Source of the DNA: Paenibacillus radicis (ex Xue et al. 2023)
GTDB lineage: Bacteria > Bacillota > Bacilli > Paenibacillales > NBRC-103111
Assembly (NCBI RefSeq): GCF_024722015.1
Contig: NZ_JANQBD010000023.1
Coordinates: 62,001-126,000, forward strand
Length of the DNA stretch: 64,000 nt
Direction of reading: 5' to 3'
Under the pieces are notes generated by a model. The model was given only the letters and a program-made list of their open reading frames with translations, did not search any database and had not been told where the DNA came from. The position numbers and the translations under genes are program-made. This document shows, one piece after another, positions 37,379-46,246 of the stretch (position 1 is the stretch's first letter; each line of letters starts with the position of its first letter).

Positions 37379-37442
37379 CCTGTGGCACCTCCTGTGACTT
37401 ATAATAGATATGAGCTTTGTAGAAATAAAAGCCTTTGTACTT

Positions 37443-37469
37443 ATTCAACATGATTGGGAATTTCCCTCT
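37443..37469 (-). promoter_or_regulatory. candidate sigma-H promoter of ftsAZ
   Basis: On the minus strand AGAGGGAAA (plus 37461-37469), an 11-bp spacer and GTTGAAT (plus 37443-37449) match the sigma-H pattern RNAGGAWWW-N11-RNNGAAT with one mismatch. B. subtilis ftsAZ also has a sigma-H promoter. Confidence 0.45.
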
Positions 37470-37561
37470 TTTTTTGAAAAGATTTTTCATCTTATTAAGA
37501 ACAAAATATACATAGAAACAATTCTATCATTAATTTTATAGCTTGAGTAGTGTATAAACTA

Positions 37562-38494
37562 TCAATTTCTCGGGATTTCTTTGACAGAACCCTTATTATC
37601 TTTCACAGACGATGATTTAGAAGCATCCTTGGATGAATCCTTCTTCGGATCTTGGGTTGAATTCCCCGCAGGTGTCTTGTTCTCTGTTGATGATGCACCT
37701 TTCCCAGAATTGCTCTTGTTATTTGAATCTTTGGATGCCCCCTTGGCATCCGACTCAAAAGGAGCGTGGGTATCGGCCTCAAGCAGTTTTAATACACCCG
37801 TATTGATCTTGTTTTCCTTCAAGTTGGCAATGTAAGAGTCCAAGTATTTAAGCTTCTCTGGAAGATAGCCCACCGTTGTAATAACCTCGAATTGGGATCG
37901 TGTGTACATTTTGATTTTGTCCGGATACGATTCGGATGGCTCTGGCTTGATCTCCGAAATATCCGTCAAATAGGATAAGGGAACTTCCTGCAATACTTGA
38001 CACAGCTTAATTTTCATAGCTTCGTTATTAGCCCACCCGGAAAGAATAGGCTTGTCCAGTATGAAGTTCACTTCATTGGAAACTGTGATGACGCTGCCGT
38101 CTGCCAAAATGGCTTGTGGTTGATTGTTTTCGCCGAATTGATAGGCTACCTTGGGAAACTCCTTAACCTCAATGCGGATAACTCCAGGGAAGTGCTTGGA
38201 TACGTTTGCTGACTGAACCATTTTCAAAGCTTTGACACGATCTTCGATCTGTGATGAGGAAATGGAAAAGAAATGATCTCCAGCTTTAACCCCAGAGGCT
38301 TGTCCGATCGCTTCGGCTGTCAGTAATTCTTGACCTTGAATTTCTACAGAAGACACTTTGCTAAAGGAGGATTGAAAAAACAAAACACACAAAAGCGTAA
38401 TGAAAAAGAGAAATAAAAATACAAGCAGCCTCTTACTGCTGCGGCTTTTTATTTTCGGCTTCTGAATGACAGGCAGTCTTTCTTCTGCGTGCAA
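37562..38494 (-). CDS. divIB: cell division protein DivIB/FtsQ
   Basis: DivIB works with FtsL and DivIC in the divisome. The protein (310 residues from TTG 38494) has a short basic cytoplasmic part, one membrane segment (LLVFLFLFFITLLCVLFF), a POTRA domain (VSSVEIQGQELLTAEAIG...) and an FtsQ beta domain. A long Ser/Lys-rich disordered tail follows. TTG 38494 has AGGAGGG at a spacing of 6. An in-frame TTG at 38572 has no SD and would read through the leader repeat. Confidence 0.92.
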   Translation of the reverse strand: MHAEERLPVIQKPKIKSRSSKRLLVFLFLFFITLLCVLFFQSSFSKVSSVEIQGQELLTAEAIGQASGVKAGDHFFSISSSQIEDRVKALKMVQSANVSKHFPGVIRIEVKEFPKVAYQFGENNQPQAILADGSVITVSNEVNFILDKPILSGWANNEAMKIKLCQVLQEVPLSYLTDISEIKPEPSESYPDKIKMYTRSQFEVITTVGYLPEKLKYLDSYIANLKENKINTGVLKLLEADTHAPFESDAKGASKDSNNKSNSGKGASSTENKTPAGNSTQDPKKDSSKDASKSSSVKDNKGSVKEIPRN

Positions 38495-38500
38495 GGTTGT

Positions 38501-38556
38501 CCCTCCTGGGAGTTTTTGCGTAGGCAAAAACTTACTTCGTAAGCATATTCTGGCCT
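38501..38556 (-). repeat. hairpin-plus-SD leader element, copy 3 (divIB)
   Basis: The plus strand reads CCTCCTGGGAG, hairpin GTTTTTGC/GGCAAAAAC, then CTTACTTCGTAAGCAT, itself a small hairpin. The complement of CCCTCCT is the divIB SD. The rest of the 38557-38775 spacer holds nothing recognised. Confidence 0.5.
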
Positions 38557-38775
38557 TTTTGACTTCCGGCAAAATAAAAACTCAAGTCAATAAAATAGTT
38601 ATTACACTTATTTTCACATTATGAAACGCACACAGTATTGGATCTATATACTTACATTATGTAAACCGCTAAACATCCCCTTCCAAAAAAGAAAGGGATA
38701 TAAGCGGCAGTGTTCAAAAGGAATTAAGGATAAATACGTATATAAATTCACTTTCTATCATTACGTATATCATAA

Positions 38776-40044
38776 TTACTCTGTTGGAACAGGCGTAGTC
38801 CTGTGAATGCTCGCGCCTAAATAGGACAGCATATGTTCAATCCGGTCATAGCCGCGATCGATATGGTGAATCTGTTCAATAATTGTCGTACCCCGAGCAG
38901 CCAATCCTGCTATAACAAGTGCGGCTCCAGCACGTAAATCAGTAGCCTCCACGGTAGCCCCGTACAATCTCGGCACCCCTCTTATAAACGCCGAGTTTAA
39001 ATCAACCCGAATATCTGCGCCCATACGCGTCAGTTCATCGACATGCTTGAATCTGCCTTCAAAAACAGTTTCTTTTAATATACTGTGACCATCAGCTAAA
39101 GAGAGCAGCACCATAACCTGCGATTGCAGATCGGTAGGAAATGACGGATGTGGGGAGGTAACAATGCGGTCGACCGGTTTAGGCCTTGATAGACAACTTA
39201 TATTCATTATATCACCGTCAATTGTTATTTGAACACCCGCACGCTTTAAAACATGGATGGCGGAGGTCAAATGGCCCGCGCAAACATTCTCCAGCGTTAT
39301 ATTCCCCCGCGTAACCGCAGCGGCGATCATCATAGTTCCTGCCACGATGCGGTCTGGAATAATGCGGTAAGTACAAGGAGTTAATTCCGACACGCCTTCA
39401 ATGGTTATTGTGTCAGTTCCGGCTCCAATTATATTGGCTCCCATCGCATTCAGGAAATTTTGCAAGTCTTGTATTTCCGGCTCTCTAGCAGCGTTCGAAA
39501 TCGTAGTTAGACCTTTTGCCATAGAAGCAGCCATCATTATATTTTCTGTAGCGCCTACACTTGGGAAATCAAGTACGATTTCAGCACCTCTCAATTCCGG
39601 TGCCGTGCAAACAATAGTGTTACCGGACTCCTCGATTCTTGCTCCCAAAGCAGAGAGCCCTTGCAAATGCAAGTCTATCTTTCTCTCACCTATAGCACAA
39701 CCGCCAGGTTGATAGACTTGAACCTTGCCAAAACGAGCCAGCAGCGGTCCCATTAAAAAGATCGATGATCTCATTTGACTCATCTGGTCTTCCGGGATAT
39801 GAAACGAATGCGCTGTTGACGTATTGACGGTTACCGTATCACCAACATGCCCGGTGCGGCACCCTAGTGCGCGAAGAATGTCTAGCATCACCTGGATGTC
39901 CGACAGATTGGGCACATTCTGAATATGAACCGTGCCTTCCGCCATCATTGCAGCTGCTAATATGGGCAGCGCTGCATTTTTCGCTCCGTGAATCTTGATG
40001 GCTCCCGATAGAGGTCTCCCGCCTTCGATAACCAACTTTTCCAA
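38776..40044 (-). CDS. murA: UDP-N-acetylglucosamine 1-carboxyvinyltransferase
   Basis: MurA transfers enolpyruvate to UDP-GlcNAc, the first committed step of peptidoglycan synthesis. The 422-residue EPSP-synthase-fold protein has the catalytic Cys at C116 (PGGCAIGERKIDLH) and the N-terminal HGAKNAALPILAA. Cys116 implies the fosfomycin-sensitive form. The start is TTG 40044 with GGAGGTGG at a spacing of about 5. It lies between murB and divIB, where B. subtilis has no murA. Confidence 0.96.
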   Translation of the reverse strand: MEKLVIEGGRPLSGAIKIHGAKNAALPILAAAMMAEGTVHIQNVPNLSDIQVMLDILRALGCRTGHVGDTVTVNTSTAHSFHIPEDQMSQMRSSIFLMGPLLARFGKVQVYQPGGCAIGERKIDLHLQGLSALGARIEESGNTIVCTAPELRGAEIVLDFPSVGATENIMMAASMAKGLTTISNAAREPEIQDLQNFLNAMGANIIGAGTDTITIEGVSELTPCTYRIIPDRIVAGTMMIAAAVTRGNITLENVCAGHLTSAIHVLKRAGVQITIDGDIMNISCLSRPKPVDRIVTSPHPSFPTDLQSQVMVLLSLADGHSILKETVFEGRFKHVDELTRMGADIRVDLNSAFIRGVPRLYGATVEATDLRAGAALVIAGLAARGTTIIEQIHHIDRGYDRIEHMLSYLGASIHRTTPVPTE

Positions 40045-40059
40045 AGTCCCACCTCCGAT

Positions 40060-40965
40060 TTACCGCTCCCCAATCACCAAAACTTCCGGAACCAGCTTAA
40101 CTCCGTATGTTGCAAATACGGTGTTTTGCACTTGTTCGATGAGGGTGAGCACGTCGTGAGCTGTCGCTTGCCCGGTGTTGACAATGAAATTAGCGTGCAG
40201 CAGCGAAACCTCCGCACCTCCGATTTTGAGGCCTTTCAATCCTGCTTCCTCAATGAGCTTTGCAGCAAAATGCCCTTCCGGATTGCGAAAGACACTGCCT
40301 GCACATGCCAATTGCAAAGGCTGAGTACGTAAACGGCGTTCCTTGTACGAGGCCAAAGTCCCTGCAATTTCCTCACGGTCGCCAAATTGCAGCTGGAAAA
40401 CTGCCTCGGTCACGATACCCGACTGTTCCTGCAGTATTGAATGTCTGTAGGCATATTCAAAATCGGCCTGCTGCATAGTCACCAATTCCCCTGTCGGGAG
40501 CAGCACTTCAGCTTGTATGAGTATGCGTGACACATCTGATCCGTGAGCCCCGGCGTTCATGTAGACGGCGCCTCCCACAGTTCCTGGAATCCCACTAGCG
40601 AACTCTAATCCAGTCAATCCTTCCTTGCCGGCCATGACAGAGAACTTAATAAATGAATAACTTCCTCCGGCATAAGCCACATCGCCTTCAAATCGAAGTG
40701 TCTCAAGCGCGGAACCGAGCTTAATAACAGCTCCGCGTATCCCCTTATCAGCAATCAGCAGGTTGGATCCGCGCCCCAGTATGGTCCAAGGTACCTGAAG
40801 CTGATGCAGAAGTATGACAGCCTCAATCAGCTGTTCCTTGGTTTGCGGTACCAGCAGCAAATCGGCTGGACCACCTATTTTCCAAGTTGTATGAGGCGCT
40901 AGCGGTGCGTTCAAATAATATGGACCAAATGCGCCGCTTTGCAATTGTGTAATGACCTGTTGCAT
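40060..40965 (-). CDS. murB: UDP-N-acetylenolpyruvoylglucosamine reductase
   Basis: MurB reduces the MurA product to UDP-MurNAc using FAD and NADPH. The 301-residue protein is of the shorter type II form: FAD-binding LGRGSNLLIADKGIRG, GIPGTVGGAVYMNAGAHG, and the catalytic Ser in CAGSVFRNP. The ATG at 40965 follows GAAGGAGG; the extension to 41013 is not conserved. It lies after a 551-bp repeat-rich spacer from murG. Confidence 0.96.
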   Translation of the reverse strand: MQQVITQLQSGAFGPYYLNAPLAPHTTWKIGGPADLLLVPQTKEQLIEAVILLHQLQVPWTILGRGSNLLIADKGIRGAVIKLGSALETLRFEGDVAYAGGSYSFIKFSVMAGKEGLTGLEFASGIPGTVGGAVYMNAGAHGSDVSRILIQAEVLLPTGELVTMQQADFEYAYRHSILQEQSGIVTEAVFQLQFGDREEIAGTLASYKERRLRTQPLQLACAGSVFRNPEGHFAAKLIEEAGLKGLKIGGAEVSLLHANFIVNTGQATAHDVLTLIEQVQNTVFATYGVKLVPEVLVIGER

Positions 40966-41159
40966 GGGAAAACCTCCTTCACAGAACCTTCGGGCTTCCG
41001 ATACCGGCTTCAAGCCGGAACCGAAATGAACAATACGAGCATTTATGCAAGTGTTAAATTAAGCTTTACTTCTCGCATCTGCCGTTTGCTGCTTCAACGG
41101 GTGTCTGTCACGGTTATAGTGTAGTTTATGTAATATCGGAAATAGTGTGACAATCGCCC

Positions 41160-41516
41160 AAAAATAGTCCCCTCCCAAACCCTCCCCGCCGGGAGGGCTC
41201 CGAGGGCAGCCGCCCTCTGGACACCCGCAGTGTTCCTTAGTTGCTTGCGTGCAAGGAGCGCTTTCGTTCCTGCGGAACACGCTTTACGTTGGATCTCCTG
41301 CCTGTAGGAACGCTTTCGTCCTGACGGACACGCTCACAGTTTGATATTGATCCGGTACTTCCTGCTAAGTGGCGCTGTCCCCTTGGGATTTGCTTGACAA
41401 TTGAGCTTAAGTGCGGGACTTTTACATCTCGTCCTGACGGACACGCTCTCAGCTTGAACTTGATTCGGTACTTCCTGCTAAGTGGCGCTGTCCCTTCGGG
41501 ATTCGCTGACGGCTGC
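41160..41516. repeat. repeat-rich spacer between murG and murB
   Basis: The 551-bp spacer has no gene. It holds hairpins CCCTCC/GGGAGG (41168-41197) and GAGGGC/GCCCTC (41201-41216). A direct repeat follows: 41317-41393 and 41430-41507 share about 77 bp from CGTCCTGACGGACACGCT to GGGATT. A related partial copy (CGCTTTCGTTCCTGCGGAAC) is at 41259-41283. Each unit contains small hairpins (GTCC/GGAC, TCCC/GGGA). Confidence 0.75.
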
Positions 41517-42581
41517 TTAAAGACTGTTCTCTTTAATCAATTTGATGATCAAATCGGTCGCGTTCGTTTGTTTAGCCGATCGAATGCGATCAACCATCTG
41601 TTCCTTGCTGTTGTAAACATCGTGAATGCCTTTAATTAAAGAGGCAGCCGTCAAATTTTCTTCGAAAACTACCTGTGCGTAGCCTTGCTTTTGAAAAGAC
41701 TCTGCGTTAAGTAATTGGTCCCCACGGCTAGCTTGTCTTGTGAGAGGGATAAGAAGCATGGGCTTACGGAGGGCTAAAAATTCAAATATCGAAGTAGCAC
41801 CCGCACGTGAAACTACCAGCTCGGTCATAGCCAAAATATCAGCCAGCTCTTCATTGATATATTCGAATTGCTTGTATCCGCGCCGTTTGTTATAGGCGTC
41901 ATCCATTTGCCCTTTTCCACATATATGAACAATCTGATATTGCTCCAGTAAGGAATCGAGCGACTCACGAACGGCACTGTTAATTTTCTGCGCACCCAGA
42001 CTTCCGCCCATCACAAGAAGTACCGGCTTTTGCTTATGAAACTCGCATATTGCATAGCCTTTGAAGGCCCTGCCCTTCGTTATTTGCTCGCGGATTGGCA
42101 GACCGGTGCAGACACCTTTCCCACCTTTGATATACTTCAATGATTCGGGAAAATTGACGCATATGCGTGTTACAAAAGGAATGGATATTTTATTCGCCAA
42201 TCCAGGGGACATATCCGATTCATGACTTATTACTGGTATCTTGTTTAACCAACTGGCCAAAATAACAGGTACCGAAACAAATCCACCTTTGGAAAAAACA
42301 ACCGTCGGCTTTAACTTCCGAAGAAGCGAGTACGCTTCTCCGATTCCTTTGATCACCTTAAAAGGATCTTTCATATTTTTCAAGTCAAAATATCGGCGAA
42401 GTTTTCCTGATGAGATGGGATGGTAGGGAATGCCCGCATGTTCAATGATTTCACGTTCTATTCCATCTTTGGAGCCGATATATTGAACGTTCCAGCCTGC
42501 AGCCTGCAGCTTCGAAATGATAGCCAAATTCGGAGTTACATGACCTGCAGAACCGCCTCCTGTAAAAACAATCTTTTTCAA
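41517..42581 (-). CDS. murG: undecaprenyldiphospho-muramoylpentapeptide beta-N-acetylglucosaminyltransferase
   Basis: MurG adds GlcNAc to lipid I, giving lipid II, at the inner membrane face. The protein (about 354 residues) is a GT-B fold with the N-terminal Gly-rich loop KIVFTGGGSAGHVTPNLA and C-terminal GGSLGAQKIN and SRAGATSIFEFL motifs. TTG 42581 (MKKIVFTGG) has GAGGTG six nt upstream; a GTG at 42590 is part of that SD and also overlaps the spoVE stop. Confidence 0.95.
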   Translation of the reverse strand: MKKIVFTGGGSAGHVTPNLAIISKLQAAGWNVQYIGSKDGIEREIIEHAGIPYHPISSGKLRRYFDLKNMKDPFKVIKGIGEAYSLLRKLKPTVVFSKGGFVSVPVILASWLNKIPVISHESDMSPGLANKISIPFVTRICVNFPESLKYIKGGKGVCTGLPIREQITKGRAFKGYAICEFHKQKPVLLVMGGSLGAQKINSAVRESLDSLLEQYQIVHICGKGQMDDAYNKRRGYKQFEYINEELADILAMTELVVSRAGATSIFEFLALRKPMLLIPLTRQASRGDQLLNAESFQKQGYAQVVFEENLTAASLIKGIHDVYNSKEQMVDRIRSAKQTNATDLIIKLIKENSL

Positions 42582-42586
42582 TTCTG

Positions 42587-43684
42587 TCACCTCGCATAGC
42601 GGGAAATATTTAATAGAATGCCGATGGAAGTCAACATCAGCGTTAATGAAGAGCCTCCCGCACTTATCAGTGGCAGCGTAATTCCGGTTACAGGGAACAT
42701 CCCGATGACAACGCCGATGTTAATAATTACCTGAACCGCAATCATGCCGACAATACCAGTTGCCAGCAGACTTCCGAACGTATCCGGGGCCGTAATAGCC
42801 GTCCGCATACCACGCCAAACCAGCAGCATGAATAAAATTAGAATGAAGGAGCCTCCAATGAATCCTAGCTCCTCTGCGACGATCGAGAAAATAAAGTCGG
42901 TCTGCGGCTCAGGAAGGTAGCTATACTTTTGTCTGCTCATACCGAGGCCTAAGCCTACCAAACCACCCGGTCCGATGGCATACAGCGATTGAATAGATTG
43001 ATAACCCGCTCCAAGCGGATCCTGCCACGGATCAAGAAACGCAGTGATTCTCTGCAGACGATAAGGAGCTGCTGCAATGAGCCCTACAAAACCAGCCAAA
43101 CCTAAAAGGCCAAGAGAAGACAAGTGCAGCATTCGCGCCCCAGATGTATAAATGATAAGCAGTGTCGCGCCAATTAGCACAACTCCTGTGCCCAAATCAG
43201 GCTGGAGCATGATCAAGCCAAAGGCCAGTCCAACAAGTCCAAGCGGAGGTAAAAGCCCTTTGGTAAAAAGTGTGATTTTATCTTGCTGCTCTGAAAGCAT
43301 TTTGGATAAAAACAGGATCATGCCAATCTTCATAAACTCAGACGGCTGAATCCCGAAGGATGCGATGCCAAGCCAGCTTCTCGCACCTCCGCGAACGACC
43401 CCGATACCAGGGATCAGTACGGCAATGAGCAAAATGAAGCAAACAATCAATCCGATTTTCGCGTACTTTTTCCAGACCCAGTAATCTACGTTCATAGTAA
43501 AGAACATCGCAACTACGCCTAGAACAGCAAACAGCAGCTGCCTTTTCAAATAGTAGTAATAATCGTTGAATTCGTGAAAAGCCAGCACCGCACTGGCGCT
43601 GTAAACCATCACGACACCAATGCCAAGAAGCATCAGCGTACACATTAACATCGTTACATCCGGAGCAGACCGCGCTTTTACCAT
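42587..43684 (-). CDS. spoVE: stage V sporulation protein E / FtsW-RodA-SpoVE glycosyltransferase
   Basis: A SEDS family polytopic membrane protein of 365 residues with about ten hydrophobic segments. It polymerises lipid II with a partner class B PBP, here most likely SpoVD, for spore cortex. SEDS landmarks are WLGIASFGIQPSEFMKIG, IMLQPDLGTG and the late GMFPVTGITLPLISAGGSS. The ATG at 43684 follows GAGGTGG. Because no other ftsW is in this cluster and the position matches B. subtilis spoVE, SpoVE is preferred; a dual role in division is possible. Confidence 0.9.
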   Translation of the reverse strand: MVKARSAPDVTMLMCTLMLLGIGVVMVYSASAVLAFHEFNDYYYYLKRQLLFAVLGVVAMFFTMNVDYWVWKKYAKIGLIVCFILLIAVLIPGIGVVRGGARSWLGIASFGIQPSEFMKIGMILFLSKMLSEQQDKITLFTKGLLPPLGLVGLAFGLIMLQPDLGTGVVLIGATLLIIYTSGARMLHLSSLGLLGLAGFVGLIAAAPYRLQRITAFLDPWQDPLGAGYQSIQSLYAIGPGGLVGLGLGMSRQKYSYLPEPQTDFIFSIVAEELGFIGGSFILILFMLLVWRGMRTAITAPDTFGSLLATGIVGMIAVQVIINIGVVIGMFPVTGITLPLISAGGSSLTLMLTSIGILLNISRYAR

Positions 43685-43741
43685 ACATGCCACCTCAACC
43701 CTTGCAAAATGGTAGGGTAGGCTTGTATGCATGCCCCCCTT

Positions 43742-45166
43742 TTACAGGTTATGCACGGACTGCCTAAACATTCTTCCCCTTTCCTCATAGGAAGGGAACA
43801 TGTCCCAACTGGCGCACGCCGGCGAAAGCAGCACAACGTCTCCAGCCTTGGCCATAGCCATTGCCTCGCGTACCGCCTCAGCTATCGTATCCTGCACATC
43901 GTTAGCAGTATCGACCGTTTTCACACGGCTCATGCCTGCCATAATGGCTACATCCAAAATTTTCTGTTTGGTTTGACCCAAAGTGACAAGCCCCTTGACC
44001 TGCTCTTTAAACACAGGCAGCAGCTCCATATAATCCGAACCTCTGTCTAAACCTCCTGCAATCAGGATAATATCCTGATCTTCGAAGGATTCGATAGTTT
44101 TAATCGTAGCGGTTGCGTTTGTAGCCTTTGAATTGTTATAAAACAATACGCCGTCTTTCGTTGCGACGTATTCCAACCGATGCTCTACGCCACGGAAGTC
44201 TTGAAGGACCTGAGCGATTAGTTCCAGTGGAACTCCGGCTGTAATGGCAGCAGACGAAGCTGCTAACGCATTCTCAATGTTAAAGCTGCCGGGAATCCCT
44301 AGTTCGGAGACGGCGGTAATATTATGTAAGAGACCCTTCCGGTCGCGATAAACCAACTGCTTCCCGGTCGTTGGAATGGACTTGTCGCTTAGAGACGGCT
44401 GAATGAATAATCCATATTCAAGCTCCTCTTTAATTGAAAAGGGGAGTACGGAGGCATTCACCTCATCTGCAATACGTCTGCAAACAGGGTCATCCCAATT
44501 TAATATCGCCGTATCCTCCGAAGTCTGGTTTGCAAACAGCATTGCTTTGGAGGCAATATAATCATCCATCGTTCCATGATAATCCAAATGTGTCTCGTAT
44601 ACATTCAACAAGCAAGCGATCTTGGGCCGAAAATTTTGGGTGCCTTTAAGCTGGAAGCTGCTTAGCTCTACTACCATCGTGTTGTCTGAACCAGCCTCAA
44701 GAGCTGCCTCTGTTAATGCACGGCCGATATTGCCGGCAACAATCGGCTTCTTCGCCGCTGCCTCCAGCATTAATCCGATCCAGGTAGTGGTCGTTGTTTT
44801 ACCATTAGAGCCCGTAACGCAAATCATTGGTGCCTGGCAAACATGATAAGCCACCTCAACCTCAGTTACGATCTCTATACCTAGCTTCTGTGCCGACTCG
44901 ATAGGTTCTATAGTATAAGGGATGCCGGGATTTTTAACAACCAGCTTCACCCCTTCGTGAATAATGCCAGCCGGATGACTGCCGCAAATAACAGAAATAC
45001 CCAGAGCCGTTAATTCATCGGCTTCAGGGCATAGGTTGAGCTCTTTTTTGTCGTTTACAGTTACAATAGCACCATATTCATGGAATAGCTTGGCTACAGC
45101 CACTCCACTGCGCGCCAATCCCAATATGACCACATGTTCATTCTTATAATCCCGGGGATGATTCAT
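43742..45166 (-). CDS. murD: UDP-N-acetylmuramoyl-L-alanine--D-glutamate ligase
   Basis: MurD adds D-glutamate to UDP-MurNAc-L-Ala. The 474-residue Mur ligase has the N-terminal Rossmann domain (HVVILGLARSGVAVAKLF), the ATP loop CVTGSNGKTTTTTW near residue 117, and central ENALAASSAA and NNSKATNATAT motifs. The ATG at 45166 follows GAGGTG within the mraY end. Order mraY-murD-spoVE-murG as in Bacillus. Confidence 0.97.
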   Translation of the reverse strand: MNHPRDYKNEHVVILGLARSGVAVAKLFHEYGAIVTVNDKKELNLCPEADELTALGISVICGSHPAGIIHEGVKLVVKNPGIPYTIEPIESAQKLGIEIVTEVEVAYHVCQAPMICVTGSNGKTTTTTWIGLMLEAAAKKPIVAGNIGRALTEAALEAGSDNTMVVELSSFQLKGTQNFRPKIACLLNVYETHLDYHGTMDDYIASKAMLFANQTSEDTAILNWDDPVCRRIADEVNASVLPFSIKEELEYGLFIQPSLSDKSIPTTGKQLVYRDRKGLLHNITAVSELGIPGSFNIENALAASSAAITAGVPLELIAQVLQDFRGVEHRLEYVATKDGVLFYNNSKATNATATIKTIESFEDQDIILIAGGLDRGSDYMELLPVFKEQVKGLVTLGQTKQKILDVAIMAGMSRVKTVDTANDVQDTIAEAVREAMAMAKAGDVVLLSPACASWDMFPSYEERGRMFRQSVHNL

Positions 45167-45169
45167 CTG

Positions 45170-46132
45170 CTACAACACCTCATTTAGATAAAGTCCGATT
45201 ATCGCCAGCACGATGCCTGTCGTCCAGAATGTAATGACGACACGCCATTCAGACCAGCCTACCAATTCAAAATGGTGGTGAATCGGGCTCATTTTAAACA
45301 CTCTTTTACCTCTTGTTTTGAAAGAAACGACTTGAATAATAACGGACAGCACTTCAACTACAAACACGCCGCCAATTAATACAAGCAATATTTCGGATTT
45401 CGTCAGTACGGCTACAAGCGCTAATGCCCCGCCAATACCAAGCGAACCGGTATCACCCATAAATACCTTGGCTGGATGAGCATTAAATACGAGAAACCCA
45501 AGCACCGCGCCTACCATCGCAGCAGAAAAGATGGCTACATCCGGCTGTGTAGTGTTCAAGGCAATAATCGCATATGCACCGAAGGCTACAGCGCTTGTTC
45601 CGGCCAGCAGTCCATCAAGACCGTCTGTAAAATTCACAGCATTGGAGGTTCCAAGCATCATTATAACGACAAACGGATAATAGAACCATCCGAGCGGGAT
45701 CGTATAATCAATAAAAGGAACTTTTACATCGGTGCTGTGACCTAGCTGAGCAAGCAATATACAGACGATAACAGAAACAATCAGCTGTCCCATCAATTTT
45801 TGCTTGGCCGTAAGTCCCAGTGATCGCTTAAGCAGTATCTTAATATAATCATCCAAGAAGCCTATCAGCCCATAACCTAAACAGGCAACAAGCAGGATAA
45901 CCGTATCAATACTTTTATCGGCAAACCGCAGCACAACAAGCGCCAGTGCAAGTAAAATAATCGTTCCGCCCATAGTTGGCGTACCAGCTTTTTTCAAATG
46001 GCCTTGCGGTCCATCGCTGCGGATTTGTTGACCGAATTTCAATCTTTTTAAAAGAGGTATAAATAATGGCCCCATGATGACAGCCAGCACAAAAGCCGCC
46101 CCCAAAGCAATCATGACCACATTAAAATCCAC
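45170..46132 (-). CDS. mraY: phospho-N-acetylmuramoyl-pentapeptide transferase
   Basis: MraY transfers phospho-MurNAc-pentapeptide to undecaprenyl phosphate, giving lipid I. The 320-residue membrane protein has about ten membrane segments and the conserved acidic motifs GFLDDYIKI, NAVNFTDGLDGL and VFMGDTGSLGIG, then the HHHFE loop MSPIHHHFELVGW. The start is GTG 46132 with GGGAGG at a spacing of about 8. A spacer with an inverted repeat separates it from murF. Confidence 0.97.
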   Translation of the reverse strand: MDFNVVMIALGAAFVLAVIMGPLFIPLLKRLKFGQQIRSDGPQGHLKKAGTPTMGGTIILLALALVVLRFADKSIDTVILLVACLGYGLIGFLDDYIKILLKRSLGLTAKQKLMGQLIVSVIVCILLAQLGHSTDVKVPFIDYTIPLGWFYYPFVVIMMLGTSNAVNFTDGLDGLLAGTSAVAFGAYAIIALNTTQPDVAIFSAAMVGAVLGFLVFNAHPAKVFMGDTGSLGIGGALALVAVLTKSEILLVLIGGVFVVEVLSVIIQVVSFKTRGKRVFKMSPIHHHFELVGWSEWRVVITFWTTGIVLAIIGLYLNEVL

Positions 46133-46166
46133 GGTTTTGTCCTCCCAACTTTATTGCACATACCTC

Positions 46167-46238
46167 CATTCCAAACCCTCCCTCAGCTTTCGAAATCAGC
46201 TTTGCTGCGCAAAACGCTTGGGGAGGGTTTGGAATGGC
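46167..46238. repeat. 17-bp perfect inverted repeat in the murF-mraY spacer
   Basis: CCATTCCAAACCCTCCC (46167-46183) and its exact complement (46222-46238) flank a 38-nt loop that holds a further AGCTTT/AAAGCT hairpin. AAACCCTCCC also occurs at 41168 in the murG-murB spacer. No T-run. Confidence 0.75.
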
Positions 46239-46246
46239 TCAAATGT

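Noticed and set aside
41317-41507. Two direct repeats considered as a CRISPR array
   Set aside because: Only two to three degenerate copies, unit about 77 bp with internal hairpins, no constant repeat/spacer pattern and no cas genes.
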